Shown here: positions 1 through 8,809 of the stretch, in pieces
How the letters are laid out: each line of letters starts with the position of its first letter
Numbering within the stretch: position 1 is the stretch's first letter
Assembly (NCBI RefSeq): GCF_018492665.1
Contig: NZ_JAFVME010000012.1
Coordinates: 124,001-188,000 of the forward strand
Direction: 5' to 3'
DNA: 64,000 bases
Source of the DNA: Pedobacter sp. B4-66
GTDB taxonomy: Bacteria > Bacteroidota > Bacteroidia > Sphingobacteriales > Sphingobacteriaceae
Made by a program: the position numbers and the translations under genes
The notes under the pieces: model-generated
The model's input: only the letters and a program-made list of their open reading frames with translations
The model's database searches: none
What the model was told of the DNA's origin: nothing

Positions 1-869
1 CGGTAAAATTTACTGCAGGTAATCATTTATGTGATAAGTTTTTTGAAGTTCCCTTTGCTTATGATAGTCTCTATATCGAAGCAATTGAAAAGATTGTGCG
101 AAATCACAAAGTAGATTTAATTATACCTTCAACCGATTATGAGGTATATTATTTATCCAAGTACCAGAATCAGATCTCTTGTATGATAGCTGTTTCTGAT
201 TTGGAAACAGCTGAAATTTATTTGGATAAATATAAATCATATATCCATCATGAAAAGCATGGAATTCCATTTGCTAAAGCTTTTTTACCAAGTAACTATA
301 GTCAAGAATTTTCTGAAACTATTGTAAAACCGAGGGAAGGGCGAGGTTCAAGAGGTTTGTTTTTTAATCCTTCAAAATTTTCTGGTTTTTCTGATGAGTA
401 TATGGTGCAAGAATTATTTAAAGGAAACGAAATTACAACTGCTTTTTACGTAAATAGAAATAATGAGCTGCATGGTTTTATTAATCTTGAACGTACTCTT
501 GAAAATGGCGCAACCAACCAATGCAGAGTAAATCGTAAATATGATAAGAAACTGGAAGAAATATTAATGAAAATAATTCGACATTCTAATATTCGAGGTA
601 GCGCGAATTTACAATCAATAGCTACAATTGATGGAGATATCATTCCATTCGAAGTTAATTGTAGAATTTCAGGAACAAATTCTATCAGATCCAATTTTGG
701 ATTTGAAGATGTAAAGTATACAATAGAAGAATATTTATACCATTTGCCGTTGTCTAATCCAAAAATTATTAATGGAGTAGCCATTAGAATTATGATGGAT
801 GTTATTTATACGGAACAAGAGGATAGTTCATCAATTTTGGATAATTCAGTTAAACATTTTATTTTTTAA
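1..869 (+). CDS. ATP-grasp domain protein, 5' end outside window
   Basis: The reading frame (codons from base 3) is open to the window edge, so the GTG at 96 is internal and the N-terminus is missing. The visible part is the C-terminal two thirds of a carbamoyl-phosphate-synthase-like ATP-grasp ligase. It shows IIPSTDYE at the end of the pre-ATP-grasp domain, a glycine-rich nucleotide loop (VKPREGRGSRG) and the metal-binding FEVNCRISG. Such proteins join a carboxylate to an amine or thiol using ATP; the substrate cannot be read here. It is followed within 5 bases by a HAD phosphatase-like gene, a pairing that suggests modification of a sugar residue. The family is clear and the role is inferred. 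Confidence 0.85.
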   Translation, partial: VKFTAGNHLCDKFFEVPFAYDSLYIEAIEKIVRNHKVDLIIPSTDYEVYYLSKYQNQISCMIAVSDLETAEIYLDKYKSYIHHEKHGIPFAKAFLPSNYSQEFSETIVKPREGRGSRGLFFNPSKFSGFSDEYMVQELFKGNEITTAFYVNRNNELHGFINLERTLENGATNQCRVNRKYDKKLEEILMKIIRHSNIRGSANLQSIATIDGDIIPFEVNCRISGTNSIRSNFGFEDVKYTIEEYLYHLPLSNPKIINGVAIRIMMDVIYTEQEDSSSILDNSVKHFIF

Positions 870-873
870 GAGG

Positions 874-1518
874 ATGAATATTGAAAATTATGATTTTATA
901 TTGTTTGATGCGGCTAATACTTTAATTCATAAGCCTGATTTATGGGATAGAATTCTGCAAGTGTTAAGTAATAATAATATCACGGTTGATCAAATGGAGT
1001 TGAGAAGAAAGCATAAGGTGCTTTCAGAAATAATTCATTTCCCAGATAGAACTTCTTCAGAATTTTACAAGACGTTCAATTATGAAGTTCTTATATCATT
1101 GGGAATTGTTGCTAATGATAAGGTTCTAGATGAAATATTTAAGGCATGTTCCTACTTACCTTGGAGGGCATTTGAAGATACTGAATCTCTCAAGAATCTA
1201 AAAATAAATAAAGCGATTCTTTCTAATTTTAATTCTTCTCTCCAAGATCTTATCGAAACTATTTTTGGTAAAACTGTTTTTGATGTTATCATAGGTTCAG
1301 AAGTTGAGAAGGTCAGCAAGCCTGATATTCAGTTTTATAAACGTGCGATCGAAATATTGAATGTTGAACCCAATCGGATTTTGTATATCGGAGATTCCTT
1401 GAAATTGGATGTTATTCCGGCACAATCTTTAGGAATAGATGCCTGGCTTATTGATCGGGATCAAAATTTCACGCATTTTGATAAAAGAATAAGCTCATTA
1501 AAGGAATTGAAGAGTTAA
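874..1518 (+). CDS. HAD-superfamily hydrolase
   Basis: A 214-residue protein. I chose the ATG at 874 (MNIENYDF...) because the frame upstream of it overlaps the ATP-grasp gene and carries no domain. Motif I reads FDAANTL: the nucleophile Asp is present but the usual second Asp two residues later is Ala, as in haloacid-dehalogenase-type members (FDAYGTL). Motif IV near the C-terminus is IGDSLKLDV. SNFNSS is motif II and the Lys in VSKPD is motif III. The fold is clear. Whether it is a phosphatase or has another activity is open because the general acid/base Asp is missing. It probably acts together with the ATP-grasp protein immediately upstream. Confidence 0.85.
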   Translation: MNIENYDFILFDAANTLIHKPDLWDRILQVLSNNNITVDQMELRRKHKVLSEIIHFPDRTSSEFYKTFNYEVLISLGIVANDKVLDEIFKACSYLPWRAFEDTESLKNLKINKAILSNFNSSLQDLIETIFGKTVFDVIIGSEVEKVSKPDIQFYKRAIEILNVEPNRILYIGDSLKLDVIPAQSLGIDAWLIDRDQNFTHFDKRISSLKELKS

Positions 1519-1525
1519 TGGAATT

Positions 1526-2158
1526 ATGAAAAGATTAGCAATCATCGGCTCAGGAGATCTAGGTCAACAAATCGCCTACCATGCAACTCAAGATAACCAA
1601 TTTACAGTTGTTGGGTTCTTTGATGATTTTAAGAATCAAGGAGTTTTGGTTAACGATATTCCAGTTCTAGGTGACCTCAATGATGTCTCTTCGCAATTTA
1701 AGAAGGGAATATTCGATGAACTTTTGATTGGCATTGGTTATAAGCATATGACGTTCAGGAATGATGTCTTTAATAAGTTTAAAGTTGAAATACCCTTCGC
1801 GAAATTGATACATTCTAACTGCTTAATCGACCCTTCTTGTATTATTCAAGCAGGGGCTGTAATTTACCCAGGGTGTATAGTTGATCAAAATGTTACCATT
1901 GGAGAGAATGTTTTAATAAATGTAGGGTGCTGCATTGCCCATGATTCCGAAATTGGTAAAAACTCATTTCTTTCGCCAAGAGTTGCAATTGCGGGTTTTG
2001 TTACAGTTGAAAACAGTTGTATAATTGGTATTAATGCAACAATTATTGATAATATCAAGATAGTGCAACAAGTCCAAATTGGAGGTGGATCTGTTGTAAT
2101 AAAAAATATGGAAAAGGCCGGATTGTATGTTGGAAACCCAGCTAGATTTATTCGATAA
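1526..2158 (+). CDS. NeuD/PglD-family sugar O/N-acyltransferase
   Basis: A 210-residue protein with the two-part NeuD/PglD layout. An N-terminal Rossmann-like domain (AIIGSGDLGQQ) binds the nucleotide sugar, and from about residue 85 hexapeptide repeats form a left-handed beta-helix (for example DPSCIIQAGAVIYPGCIV). The C-terminal VGNPARFIR is typical. The family transfers acetyl from acetyl-CoA to an amino or hydroxyl sugar. The WecE-type aminotransferase two genes downstream makes N-acetylation of a 4-amino sugar plausible, because no GNAT-type WecD is visible. The exact substrate is not readable. Confidence 0.88.
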   Translation: MKRLAIIGSGDLGQQIAYHATQDNQFTVVGFFDDFKNQGVLVNDIPVLGDLNDVSSQFKKGIFDELLIGIGYKHMTFRNDVFNKFKVEIPFAKLIHSNCLIDPSCIIQAGAVIYPGCIVDQNVTIGENVLINVGCCIAHDSEIGKNSFLSPRVAIAGFVTVENSCIIGINATIIDNIKIVQQVQIGGGSVVIKNMEKAGLYVGNPARFIR

Positions 2159-2160
2159 CT

Positions 2161-3291
2161 ATGGAGAAGCCAATATATTTTAAAGGTTTAACGGAGTTGA
2201 GGGGAATTGCGGCCGTCGCAGTGATGTTTCACCATATAGAGCTTTATAAGTATAGAGTGGGGGAGCTTTCTTTATTCCAGAATCGTTATATAAAGCCTTT
2301 TATAAGTGGATTAGGGAAAAACGGAGTTTACTTGTTTTTTGTACTATCAGGGTTTCTGATCACCTATCTATTACTGCAAGAAAAGAAAGCGACTAATACA
2401 ATCAAAATAAGAAAATTTTATGTCAGAAGAATATTGAGGATTTGGCCCCTCTATTACATTATCCTTGTTATTTCTTTCTTTATACTTCCAATTACACTAG
2501 GTCACACATTCTGGGGCAATGAAATAGATTATCAAACTAGAATTTCTCAACTAGAATATGGAGGGAATTTGACTTTGTTCATTTTCTTTTTGTCAAATCT
2601 AGCACTGATTATATTCCCCCCGGTTGTGGGTGCTGCACAGTCTTGGTCGGTTAGTGTTGAAGAGCAATTTTACTTGTTTTGGCCCTTATTAGTTAAATTT
2701 TATCATAAAAATTTGCCATTCATGTTGATCATAATTGCCATTGGTAAGCCAATTGCTTTATATATTCTAGCCAAAGGTGCAAAAAAAATGGGTTATGATA
2801 TCGCTATCTCCTTGAGATTTTTAGACTCGTTAAAAATAGAATTTATGGCTATGGGTGGCTTATTAAGTTGGGTGCTGATCAATAAGAAAAAACAGTTTGA
2901 AAAAATATTTAGTTCAAATATTTTGATATACTTTGTTTCCGTTATTTTAACAGGAGCATTGCTAACGAACTCATTACCTTATTTAAATGCAATATTGTTT
3001 ATGCTGATTTTAGGATACATTGTAAGAAATGGATTCGAAAATAAAATTTTTAAGAAACTTGGTGAAGTATCCTATGGCATTTATATGTACCATCCGATTA
3101 TTATGTATTTAGCTTTTGCTTTTGTTCATAGCTTTCTTGCTAAGACGGGCTCTATGATCACTTTGATAGCCGAGTATTTATTAGTGTTTTTGTTAACCTA
3201 TCTTGTTAGTATTTTATCTTATAATTATATAGAAGAATATTTTCTAAAGTTGAAATCAAAATTTGCAATAATTCATTCAAAAAATAAATAA
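2161..3291 (+). CDS. acyltransferase family 3 (OafA/YrhL-like) membrane protein
   Basis: A 376-residue integral membrane protein with about ten hydrophobic segments. It opens with the family signature GLTELRGIAAVAVMFHH; the Arg and the His pair are conserved catalytic/binding residues. It also carries FFVLSGFLITYLLL, the RRILRIWPLYY motif and SWSVSVEEQFYLFWP. These proteins O-acylate extracytoplasmic glycans or lipid-linked sugars. It lies 2 bases after the preceding acetyltransferase gene in the operon. A second member of the same family sits at 16377-17477, so two separate O-acylations of the polymer are likely. Confidence 0.92.
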   Translation: MEKPIYFKGLTELRGIAAVAVMFHHIELYKYRVGELSLFQNRYIKPFISGLGKNGVYLFFVLSGFLITYLLLQEKKATNTIKIRKFYVRRILRIWPLYYIILVISFFILPITLGHTFWGNEIDYQTRISQLEYGGNLTLFIFFLSNLALIIFPPVVGAAQSWSVSVEEQFYLFWPLLVKFYHKNLPFMLIIIAIGKPIALYILAKGAKKMGYDIAISLRFLDSLKIEFMAMGGLLSWVLINKKKQFEKIFSSNILIYFVSVILTGALLTNSLPYLNAILFMLILGYIVRNGFENKIFKKLGEVSYGIYMYHPIIMYLAFAFVHSFLAKTGSMITLIAEYLLVFLLTYLVSILSYNYIEEYFLKLKSKFAIIHSKNK

Positions 3292-3324
3292 AGTTAATCT
3301 CCCTTATTACATAGATATATAAAT

Positions 3325-4452
3325 ATGATACCTTTTAATAAACCATACCTTACTGGAAATGAAACTGAATATATACAACTGGCTGTCGCTTCAGGAAAAA
3401 TATCAGGTGATGGCATGTATACTAAAAAATGCCATGATTTTTTTGAAACGAGATTTGGTTTCGGTAAAGTTCTTCTTACTACGTCTTGTACTGATGCATT
3501 AGAGATGGCTGCTATATTGATTAATATAGAGCCTGGTGACGAGGTTATAATTCCGTCTTATACATTCGTTAGTACAGTGAATGCATTTGTATTACGAGGA
3601 GCTAAAATTATCTTTGCAGATAGCGAGGAAAGTAATCCTAATATTGATGTTTCAAAAATTGAAGGATTAATTACATCTAAAACTAAAGCTATTGTCCCTG
3701 TTCACTATGCGGGTGTAGCCTGTGATATGGATAGAATAATGGATATTGCTGAGAAGCATAACCTTTATGTTATTGAGGATGCAGCTCAGGCAATAGATAG
3801 CTATTACAAGGGGAAACCACTAGGTAGTATAGGTCATTTGGGCGCATTTTCTTTTCATGAAACGAAGAATATTATTTCGGGCGAAGGGGGAATGTTAACT
3901 ATTAATGATCCCAGTTTTGCTGGAAGGGCAGAAATAATTAGGGAAAAGGGTACAAATAGATCGTCGTTTTTCCGCGGGGAAGTTGATAAATATGGTTGGG
4001 TAGACGTGGGGTCATCTTTTTTACCATCAGATATTATAGCGGCCTTTTTATTTGCTCAGATTGAAAACTTGGATAAGATACAGAATAGGAGAAAAGAAAT
4101 ATGGACTCGGTATGATAATTCATTCAAATCCGCAGGACTCGATAAAATATTACGTACTCCCTTTATCCCAGATTATGCGACTAACAATGGACATATGTAC
4201 TATTTGGTAACAGAGGGACTTGAACAGAGAAACAAACTCATTGATACATGCAAGGCCAAAAATATCCATCCTGTTTTTCACTATTTGTCTCTTCATAAAA
4301 GCCCGTTTTATGTAGATAAATATAAGGGTGAGGATTTAGTGAATGCGGATTTTTACACTGATGCATTAGTAAGGCTACCGTTGTACTACTCTCTTAGTGA
4401 TTCCGAACAAGATGTGATTATTGAAACAATTATTAATACTTTTAAATCTTGA
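3325..4452 (+). CDS. wecE: dTDP-4-amino-4,6-dideoxygalactose transaminase
   Basis: A 375-residue PLP-dependent DegT/DnrJ/EryC1/StrS aminotransferase that matches E. coli WecE (RffA) closely from memory over its full length. It opens with MIPFNKP and has PGDEVIIPSYTFVST, VPVHYAGVACDMD, VIEDAAQA, SFHETKN (PLP Lys) and IREKGTNRSSFFRGEVDKY. WecE converts dTDP-4-keto-6-deoxyglucose to dTDP-Fuc4N. The WecF-like transferase two genes downstream supports the same sugar. RmlA and RmlB, which make the substrate, are not in the window. The specificity is known for the family and inferred here. Confidence 0.92.
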   Translation: MIPFNKPYLTGNETEYIQLAVASGKISGDGMYTKKCHDFFETRFGFGKVLLTTSCTDALEMAAILINIEPGDEVIIPSYTFVSTVNAFVLRGAKIIFADSEESNPNIDVSKIEGLITSKTKAIVPVHYAGVACDMDRIMDIAEKHNLYVIEDAAQAIDSYYKGKPLGSIGHLGAFSFHETKNIISGEGGMLTINDPSFAGRAEIIREKGTNRSSFFRGEVDKYGWVDVGSSFLPSDIIAAFLFAQIENLDKIQNRRKEIWTRYDNSFKSAGLDKILRTPFIPDYATNNGHMYYLVTEGLEQRNKLIDTCKAKNIHPVFHYLSLHKSPFYVDKYKGEDLVNADFYTDALVRLPLYYSLSDSEQDVIIETIINTFKS

Positions 4453-5897
4453 GCTCAATTAAGAAAGTAATAATTGGCGGGTTTTTCTGGTCTATAGTAA
4501 ATCAGTTGAGTATTACTCTGATAGGTTTAGTTATTACCGGAGTATTAGCTCGTTTAATTAGTCCTGCCGACTTCGGACTCTTAGCAATGGTTACTTTAGC
4601 TATTGGTTTTCTAAATGTTTTAAAAGATTTTGGTTTTGGTGCCGCATTAATTCAAAAGAAAGAGGTTTCAGATGACGAATACAGTACCGTATTCTGGATT
4701 AACCTAATTATAGGTTGTTTTTTGACATTAATAGTTTTTTTTTCAGCACCTTTTATAGCTTCCTTTTTTAAGGAAAGTAAATTAGAGAATGTAACCAAAA
4801 TACTTTCCTTTACCTTTATAATTAACTCTATTGGAATTGTTTGGAATAATAAACTATTGAAAGATGTTGCATTTAAGCAGATTTTTTATCGGAGTATTAT
4901 ATCAACGATCATAAGTGGTGTTTGTGCGATAATACTTGCCTTTTATAAGTATGGTATTTTGGCCTTAATAGCACAAACCTATATAGCATTAATTTTAAAT
5001 ACCTACTTAAATTATCTTCATGTAAAGTGGGTCCCAAATAGATCTATCAAAAAGGTGTATATAAAGGATTTAATCAAATTTGGGTTACCATTGTTAGCGG
5101 ATCAATCTATTAATTATTGGGTTAGAAATATTGACAATTTATTGGTGGGTAGAACCCTTGGTAAAGATACTTTGGCTTATTATAATAAAGCGTATTCGCT
5201 AATGCTCTTACCTGTTAGACAACTTACAGGGACATTAGCTAAAGTATTATTTCCATCATTTTCGTTAATTCAAGACAACAAGGAGCAAATAGCAAATATA
5301 TATTTAAAAATTTCAAGAATAATTGCATTTGTAGCATTCCCTGTTATGGTTTGTCTATCGATGCTTTCTGAACCCGTAATTTTGATAGTTTATGGTGAAA
5401 ACTGGAGGCCCGTAATTCCTATCTTTCAAGTTTTAAGCATTTTGGGTATGCTTCAGGCTCTGGGGACTCTTAGTGGAAATATTTATTTGTCACTCGGACA
5501 AACAAAAAAAATGTTTAAAATTGGGTTACTTTCAAGAGGCCTAATGATTTTTGGAATTGTTTTTGGGCTGCATTTAGGAGGACTAATGGGCATGGTTTAT
5601 GGGTATTGTATAGGATCCGCGTGCGCCTTTTTCCCAGAATTGCATGTAATGGGTAGACTTATAAATCTTAATCTTAAAACTATTGTCTTTAACTTTGCCC
5701 CATATCTATTATTGGTGTCAATTTGCTTTTTGGTGATCAAATTTACGTTTGCTAAGATTCAATTGAATTTTATTTTGGGATTTAGTATACAATTGACCGT
5801 TTTTGCCATATTATATCTGCTATTAAATGTTTTATTTAAGACAAAGGCATATAAAGATATTTTATCAATGTTAACAAGTATTAAATTAAAAAACTAA
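4449..5897 (+). CDS. polysaccharide flippase (Wzx, MOP superfamily)
   Basis: A 482-residue polytopic membrane protein with about 12 to 14 hydrophobic segments, of the WzxC/MOP exporter type (LARLISPADFGLLAMV near residues 35-50; GRTLGKDTLAYYNKAY mid-protein). It flips undecaprenyl-linked repeat units across the inner membrane. The start is a TTG at 4449 whose last two bases are the first two of the wecE stop (TTGA overlap), implying translational coupling. No ATG at an equivalent position covers the N-terminal amphipathic and first membrane segments. Its place between wecE and a wecF homologue mirrors enterobacterial common antigen loci. Confidence 0.9.
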   Translation: MSSIKKVIIGGFFWSIVNQLSITLIGLVITGVLARLISPADFGLLAMVTLAIGFLNVLKDFGFGAALIQKKEVSDDEYSTVFWINLIIGCFLTLIVFFSAPFIASFFKESKLENVTKILSFTFIINSIGIVWNNKLLKDVAFKQIFYRSIISTIISGVCAIILAFYKYGILALIAQTYIALILNTYLNYLHVKWVPNRSIKKVYIKDLIKFGLPLLADQSINYWVRNIDNLLVGRTLGKDTLAYYNKAYSLMLLPVRQLTGTLAKVLFPSFSLIQDNKEQIANIYLKISRIIAFVAFPVMVCLSMLSEPVILIVYGENWRPVIPIFQVLSILGMLQALGTLSGNIYLSLGQTKKMFKIGLLSRGLMIFGIVFGLHLGGLMGMVYGYCIGSACAFFPELHVMGRLINLNLKTIVFNFAPYLLLVSICFLVIKFTFAKIQLNFILGFSIQLTVFAILYLLLNVLFKTKAYKDILSMLTSIKLKN

Positions 5898-7015
5898 TGT
5901 ATTTACACTTAGCAAAGGATAGCCCATTTGTAGATTATTTTATTGATTATTTTAGCCGTCAAACACCGGACAATACTTTCGTTATTTTTGGGAAGGAGCT
6001 TAAGCATACAAAGAATAAAGAGAAAGTTATCCTTGTCAAAGACTTTGAAGAGTTAAGAGATAAAGGTTATCGTGCTGTTGATTTTAAAAAGGTTTTTATC
6101 CATTTTTTAAGTCAGGAGTCTACAGCATTTGTTCTCGCAAATAAGGGGTACGAACAATTTTATTGGATTTTTTGGGGTGCTGATGGTTATAAAATAAGAG
6201 AACTGGACTTTGAATTACTATTGCCAGAAACTGAACAAGTTGTAAATAAGGGAATCTGGGTAAAAGATCGATTAAGAAAATTTAAGAAATATATACTATC
6301 CTTTATCTCAAAGACCGATTCTTACCGAGCGGTTCAAAATATCACATATTGCTGTACATGGGTAATGGGAGATCTCGAATTAGCTAGAAGGTTAAATCCT
6401 AATATTATCCATGTTCCTTTTGCTTATTTATCAAGTGATGAACTTTTTAAAACGGAAGATAATCTGGTTGAAGGGAATCATGGTGGACATGGTTTAGAGA
6501 TATTATTGGGTAACTCATTGGATGTTTCTAACAATCACATAGATGCTATATCCTACTTAAAATCTTTAAAGCTAGATATCGATAGAGTAATATTTCCTCT
6601 TTCATACTCTGGAAAGGTAAACTATCGCGAATTAATTAAAAATCGGGCAAAACAAAATTGGAGTAGTAAAGCGACGTTTTTAGAAGAGTTTCTTCCATTA
6701 AAAGAATACCTTGCACTAATAAATAGTGTGGATATTGTTGTATTTTTTCATTTGAGGCAGCAGGCAGCAAACAACTCCTTGTCTCTTCTTTGGATGGGGA
6801 AGTTGATTATTATGCATCCCAAGAGTTTATTATATCGAACATTAAGCGACTGGGGACTAAGCGTTATTTCGGCTGATTTGATTAAATCACAAGAAGACAT
6901 TGAAGAATATAACCAGATTTTTAATGATAGAGTTGTTAACAATAGAAAAATATTACTTGAGAAATTTAACAAAAGTGCTGTAGATGAATATTATAGAAAT
7001 CTGCTCTTTAGTTAA
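5897..7015 (+). CDS. WecF-like Fuc4NAc transferase (GT56 family)
   Basis: A 372-residue protein resembling TDP-Fuc4NAc:lipid II Fuc4NAc transferase (WecF/RffT; E. coli about 359 residues). Family features are YWIFWGADGYKI (WecF has WHIWGADLYEL), VPFAYLSSDEL, ILLGNSLDVSNNHIDA (WecF has ILVGNSGDRSNEHI) and FFHLRQQAANNSL (WecF has FARQQGIG). Its start overlaps the flippase stop by one base (TAATG). With WecE just upstream it probably adds Fuc4NAc to a lipid-linked intermediate at the cytoplasmic face. The acceptor differs from lipid II of enterobacteria unless upstream genes supply ManNAcA; that part is unknown. Confidence 0.82.
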   Translation: MYLHLAKDSPFVDYFIDYFSRQTPDNTFVIFGKELKHTKNKEKVILVKDFEELRDKGYRAVDFKKVFIHFLSQESTAFVLANKGYEQFYWIFWGADGYKIRELDFELLLPETEQVVNKGIWVKDRLRKFKKYILSFISKTDSYRAVQNITYCCTWVMGDLELARRLNPNIIHVPFAYLSSDELFKTEDNLVEGNHGGHGLEILLGNSLDVSNNHIDAISYLKSLKLDIDRVIFPLSYSGKVNYRELIKNRAKQNWSSKATFLEEFLPLKEYLALINSVDIVVFFHLRQQAANNSLSLLWMGKLIIMHPKSLLYRTLSDWGLSVISADLIKSQEDIEEYNQIFNDRVVNNRKILLEKFNKSAVDEYYRNLLFS

Positions 7016-7066
7016 TTTAGTATCATCTGTGGTAATTCTTGTACTATCAGCAATAACAATGGCACC

Positions 7067-7738
7067 ATGAATTTTTTGCAAAAAATTATAAATAAGGTAG
7101 GCTTAAAACGAATGATTGAAAATCAAAATTATATTGGTTCTCAAGTATTAATAGGTAAAAATACGATCGTAAAAGGTTCAAATATATCAGGAAGAATTGC
7201 TATAGGTCACGATTGTAAGATTTATAGAGCTGATTTAAATGGCAACATAGAAATTGGAAATTTCACCTCTATTTGGGGCCCGAATATTGACTTGAATGCT
7301 CTTGTTAATGGCATTAAAATTGGTAATTATTGTTCAATAGCAAAAAATGTAACGTTTCAAGAGTTCAATCATGATTATTCAAGATTTACAACATATTATA
7401 TTAACAAGAATATTTTAAAGAATAAAGACCATAAATCTGATTTAGTTTCGAAAGGCAGCATTTTAATTGAACATGACGTTTGGATAGGAGCACACTCTGT
7501 AATATTGAGTGGGGCACATATTTCAACGGGCGCAATCGTAGCTGCTAATAGTGTAGTGACAGGATTTGTTCCTCCATATGCCATTGTAGGTGGGACACCC
7601 GCTAAAATAATAAAATCGAGATTTGAACTGGAAGTATGCACACAGCTACTGGAATCAAGATGGTGGGATTTACCTCTCAATGAATTAAAGAACAGAATTG
7701 ATGAATTTCAAGAAATCGTTAAAAATACAAATGCGTAA
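7067..7738 (+). CDS. CatB-like hexapeptide-repeat acetyltransferase
   Basis: A 223-residue left-handed beta-helix protein of the xenobiotic/maltose acetyltransferase type. It has hexapeptide coils from about residue 25 to 175 (IGNYCSIAKNVTFQEFNHDYS; IEHDVWIGAHSVILSG) and a C-terminal helix beginning ESRWWDLPLNEL. The His in EFNHD corresponds to the catalytic His of this family. It likely O-acetylates a sugar on the repeat unit using acetyl-CoA. It lies 51 bases after the WecF-like gene, one of the larger gaps in the operon, and 2 bases before a GT2 gene. The substrate is unknown. Confidence 0.86.
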   Translation: MNFLQKIINKVGLKRMIENQNYIGSQVLIGKNTIVKGSNISGRIAIGHDCKIYRADLNGNIEIGNFTSIWGPNIDLNALVNGIKIGNYCSIAKNVTFQEFNHDYSRFTTYYINKNILKNKDHKSDLVSKGSILIEHDVWIGAHSVILSGAHISTGAIVAANSVVTGFVPPYAIVGGTPAKIIKSRFELEVCTQLLESRWWDLPLNELKNRIDEFQEIVKNTNA

Positions 7739-7740
7739 TT

Positions 7741-8808
7741 ATGAATCATCAATTTAAATACTCAGTAATTGTACCTCTTTATAACAAGGCTAACTATATC
7801 ATAGAAACGATAAATTCTGTGAAAGAACAAATCTTTAAAGATTGGGAATTAATAATTGTAGATGATGGTTCAACAGATGATTCGTACGAATTAGCTATAG
7901 CCGCTTCTAAAGAAAGTCATGCAGATAGAATTAGAGTATTAAAGCGACTTGATTATACTAAAGACAAAAGAGGAGGGTCGGTTTGCAGAAACATAGGAAT
8001 TAAAGCTTCTAAAGGAAGATATCTATTGTTCCTAGATGCAGATGATCTTCTGCTGCCTTTCTGTTTACAGCAAAGAGATAATTGGATAGAAAAAACTCCA
8101 GGCTTCGATATGTATATTTTTAATGTTGCCTATTGTAGAGGAGTGGAAAAAGAGGTGTTTTTAAAAGAAAGACCATCTTCTGGTTATCTTTTTCGCTACT
8201 ATCTCGCGACTAATAAAAGAAGATTCTTTTTAAAGAGCTTCTTAAAATCAGACGTAGTGTGGCATACCTCTGGACCTGTATGGGATAGCCATTTTATTAA
8301 TGAATTAAATGGCTTTAATGAAGATTTTCAAAGATTGCAGGATCCTGAGCTTCACACCCGAGCATTATTAAAGAGAAATAACAAAGTCAAGTATTTAATG
8401 AATATTACTGATTATGATATTTTGCATAGAATGGATGAGGATCGCTTGGTTTGGAATGAAATGGATTTCTTTAGTAATAGAATAAACGCGATTAAGAAGT
8501 ACATTGAATATTTTTCTGACTTTTTAAATAAAGAAGATGAAACAATGCTTCTTCGAAAACTTCAAGGGTATCTTATTTTGGCTGAAACAATTTGTTATAG
8601 AAGTATAAGGAGTACAAATGATAAAAACAAAAGTAAAGCGTTTGAATCGATTTTAAAGGATTTTTATACCGATTCAAACATTAAATTAATAATCTCACCG
8701 TTATTTAAAATCTTTATGAAGGCGTTTAGATTTTCTACTCGAATAGCATTTCTGATGAGGTTAAAAGTTCCTGGGATTTTGTTGTTAACATACAAAAAAG
8801 GCTTGTAA
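7741..8808 (+). CDS. glycosyltransferase family 2
   Basis: A 355-residue GT-A fold transferase. The N-terminal nucleotide-binding motif is SVIVPLYNKANYI with the WELIIVDDGSTDDS signature. The DxD-type metal site is LFLDADDLLLP, and QDPELHTRALL is the expected acidic region near residue 200. It is inverting and cytoplasmic, and it adds one sugar to the lipid-linked unit. The gene is spaced 2 bases from both the upstream acetyltransferase and the downstream membrane protein. Donor and acceptor cannot be deduced. Confidence 0.92.
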   Translation: MNHQFKYSVIVPLYNKANYIIETINSVKEQIFKDWELIIVDDGSTDDSYELAIAASKESHADRIRVLKRLDYTKDKRGGSVCRNIGIKASKGRYLLFLDADDLLLPFCLQQRDNWIEKTPGFDMYIFNVAYCRGVEKEVFLKERPSSGYLFRYYLATNKRRFFLKSFLKSDVVWHTSGPVWDSHFINELNGFNEDFQRLQDPELHTRALLKRNNKVKYLMNITDYDILHRMDEDRLVWNEMDFFSNRINAIKKYIEYFSDFLNKEDETMLLRKLQGYLILAETICYRSIRSTNDKNKSKAFESILKDFYTDSNIKLIISPLFKIFMKAFRFSTRIAFLMRLKVPGILLLTYKKGL

Positions 8809-8809
8809 G

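Noticed and set aside
96..98. GTG as start of the first gene
   Set aside because: The frame is open upstream to the window edge and the upstream residues fit the pre-ATP-grasp domain, so the gene is truncated by the window.
446..784. 112-codon open frame on the - strand
   Set aside because: It is antisense to the ATP-grasp gene and has no motif.
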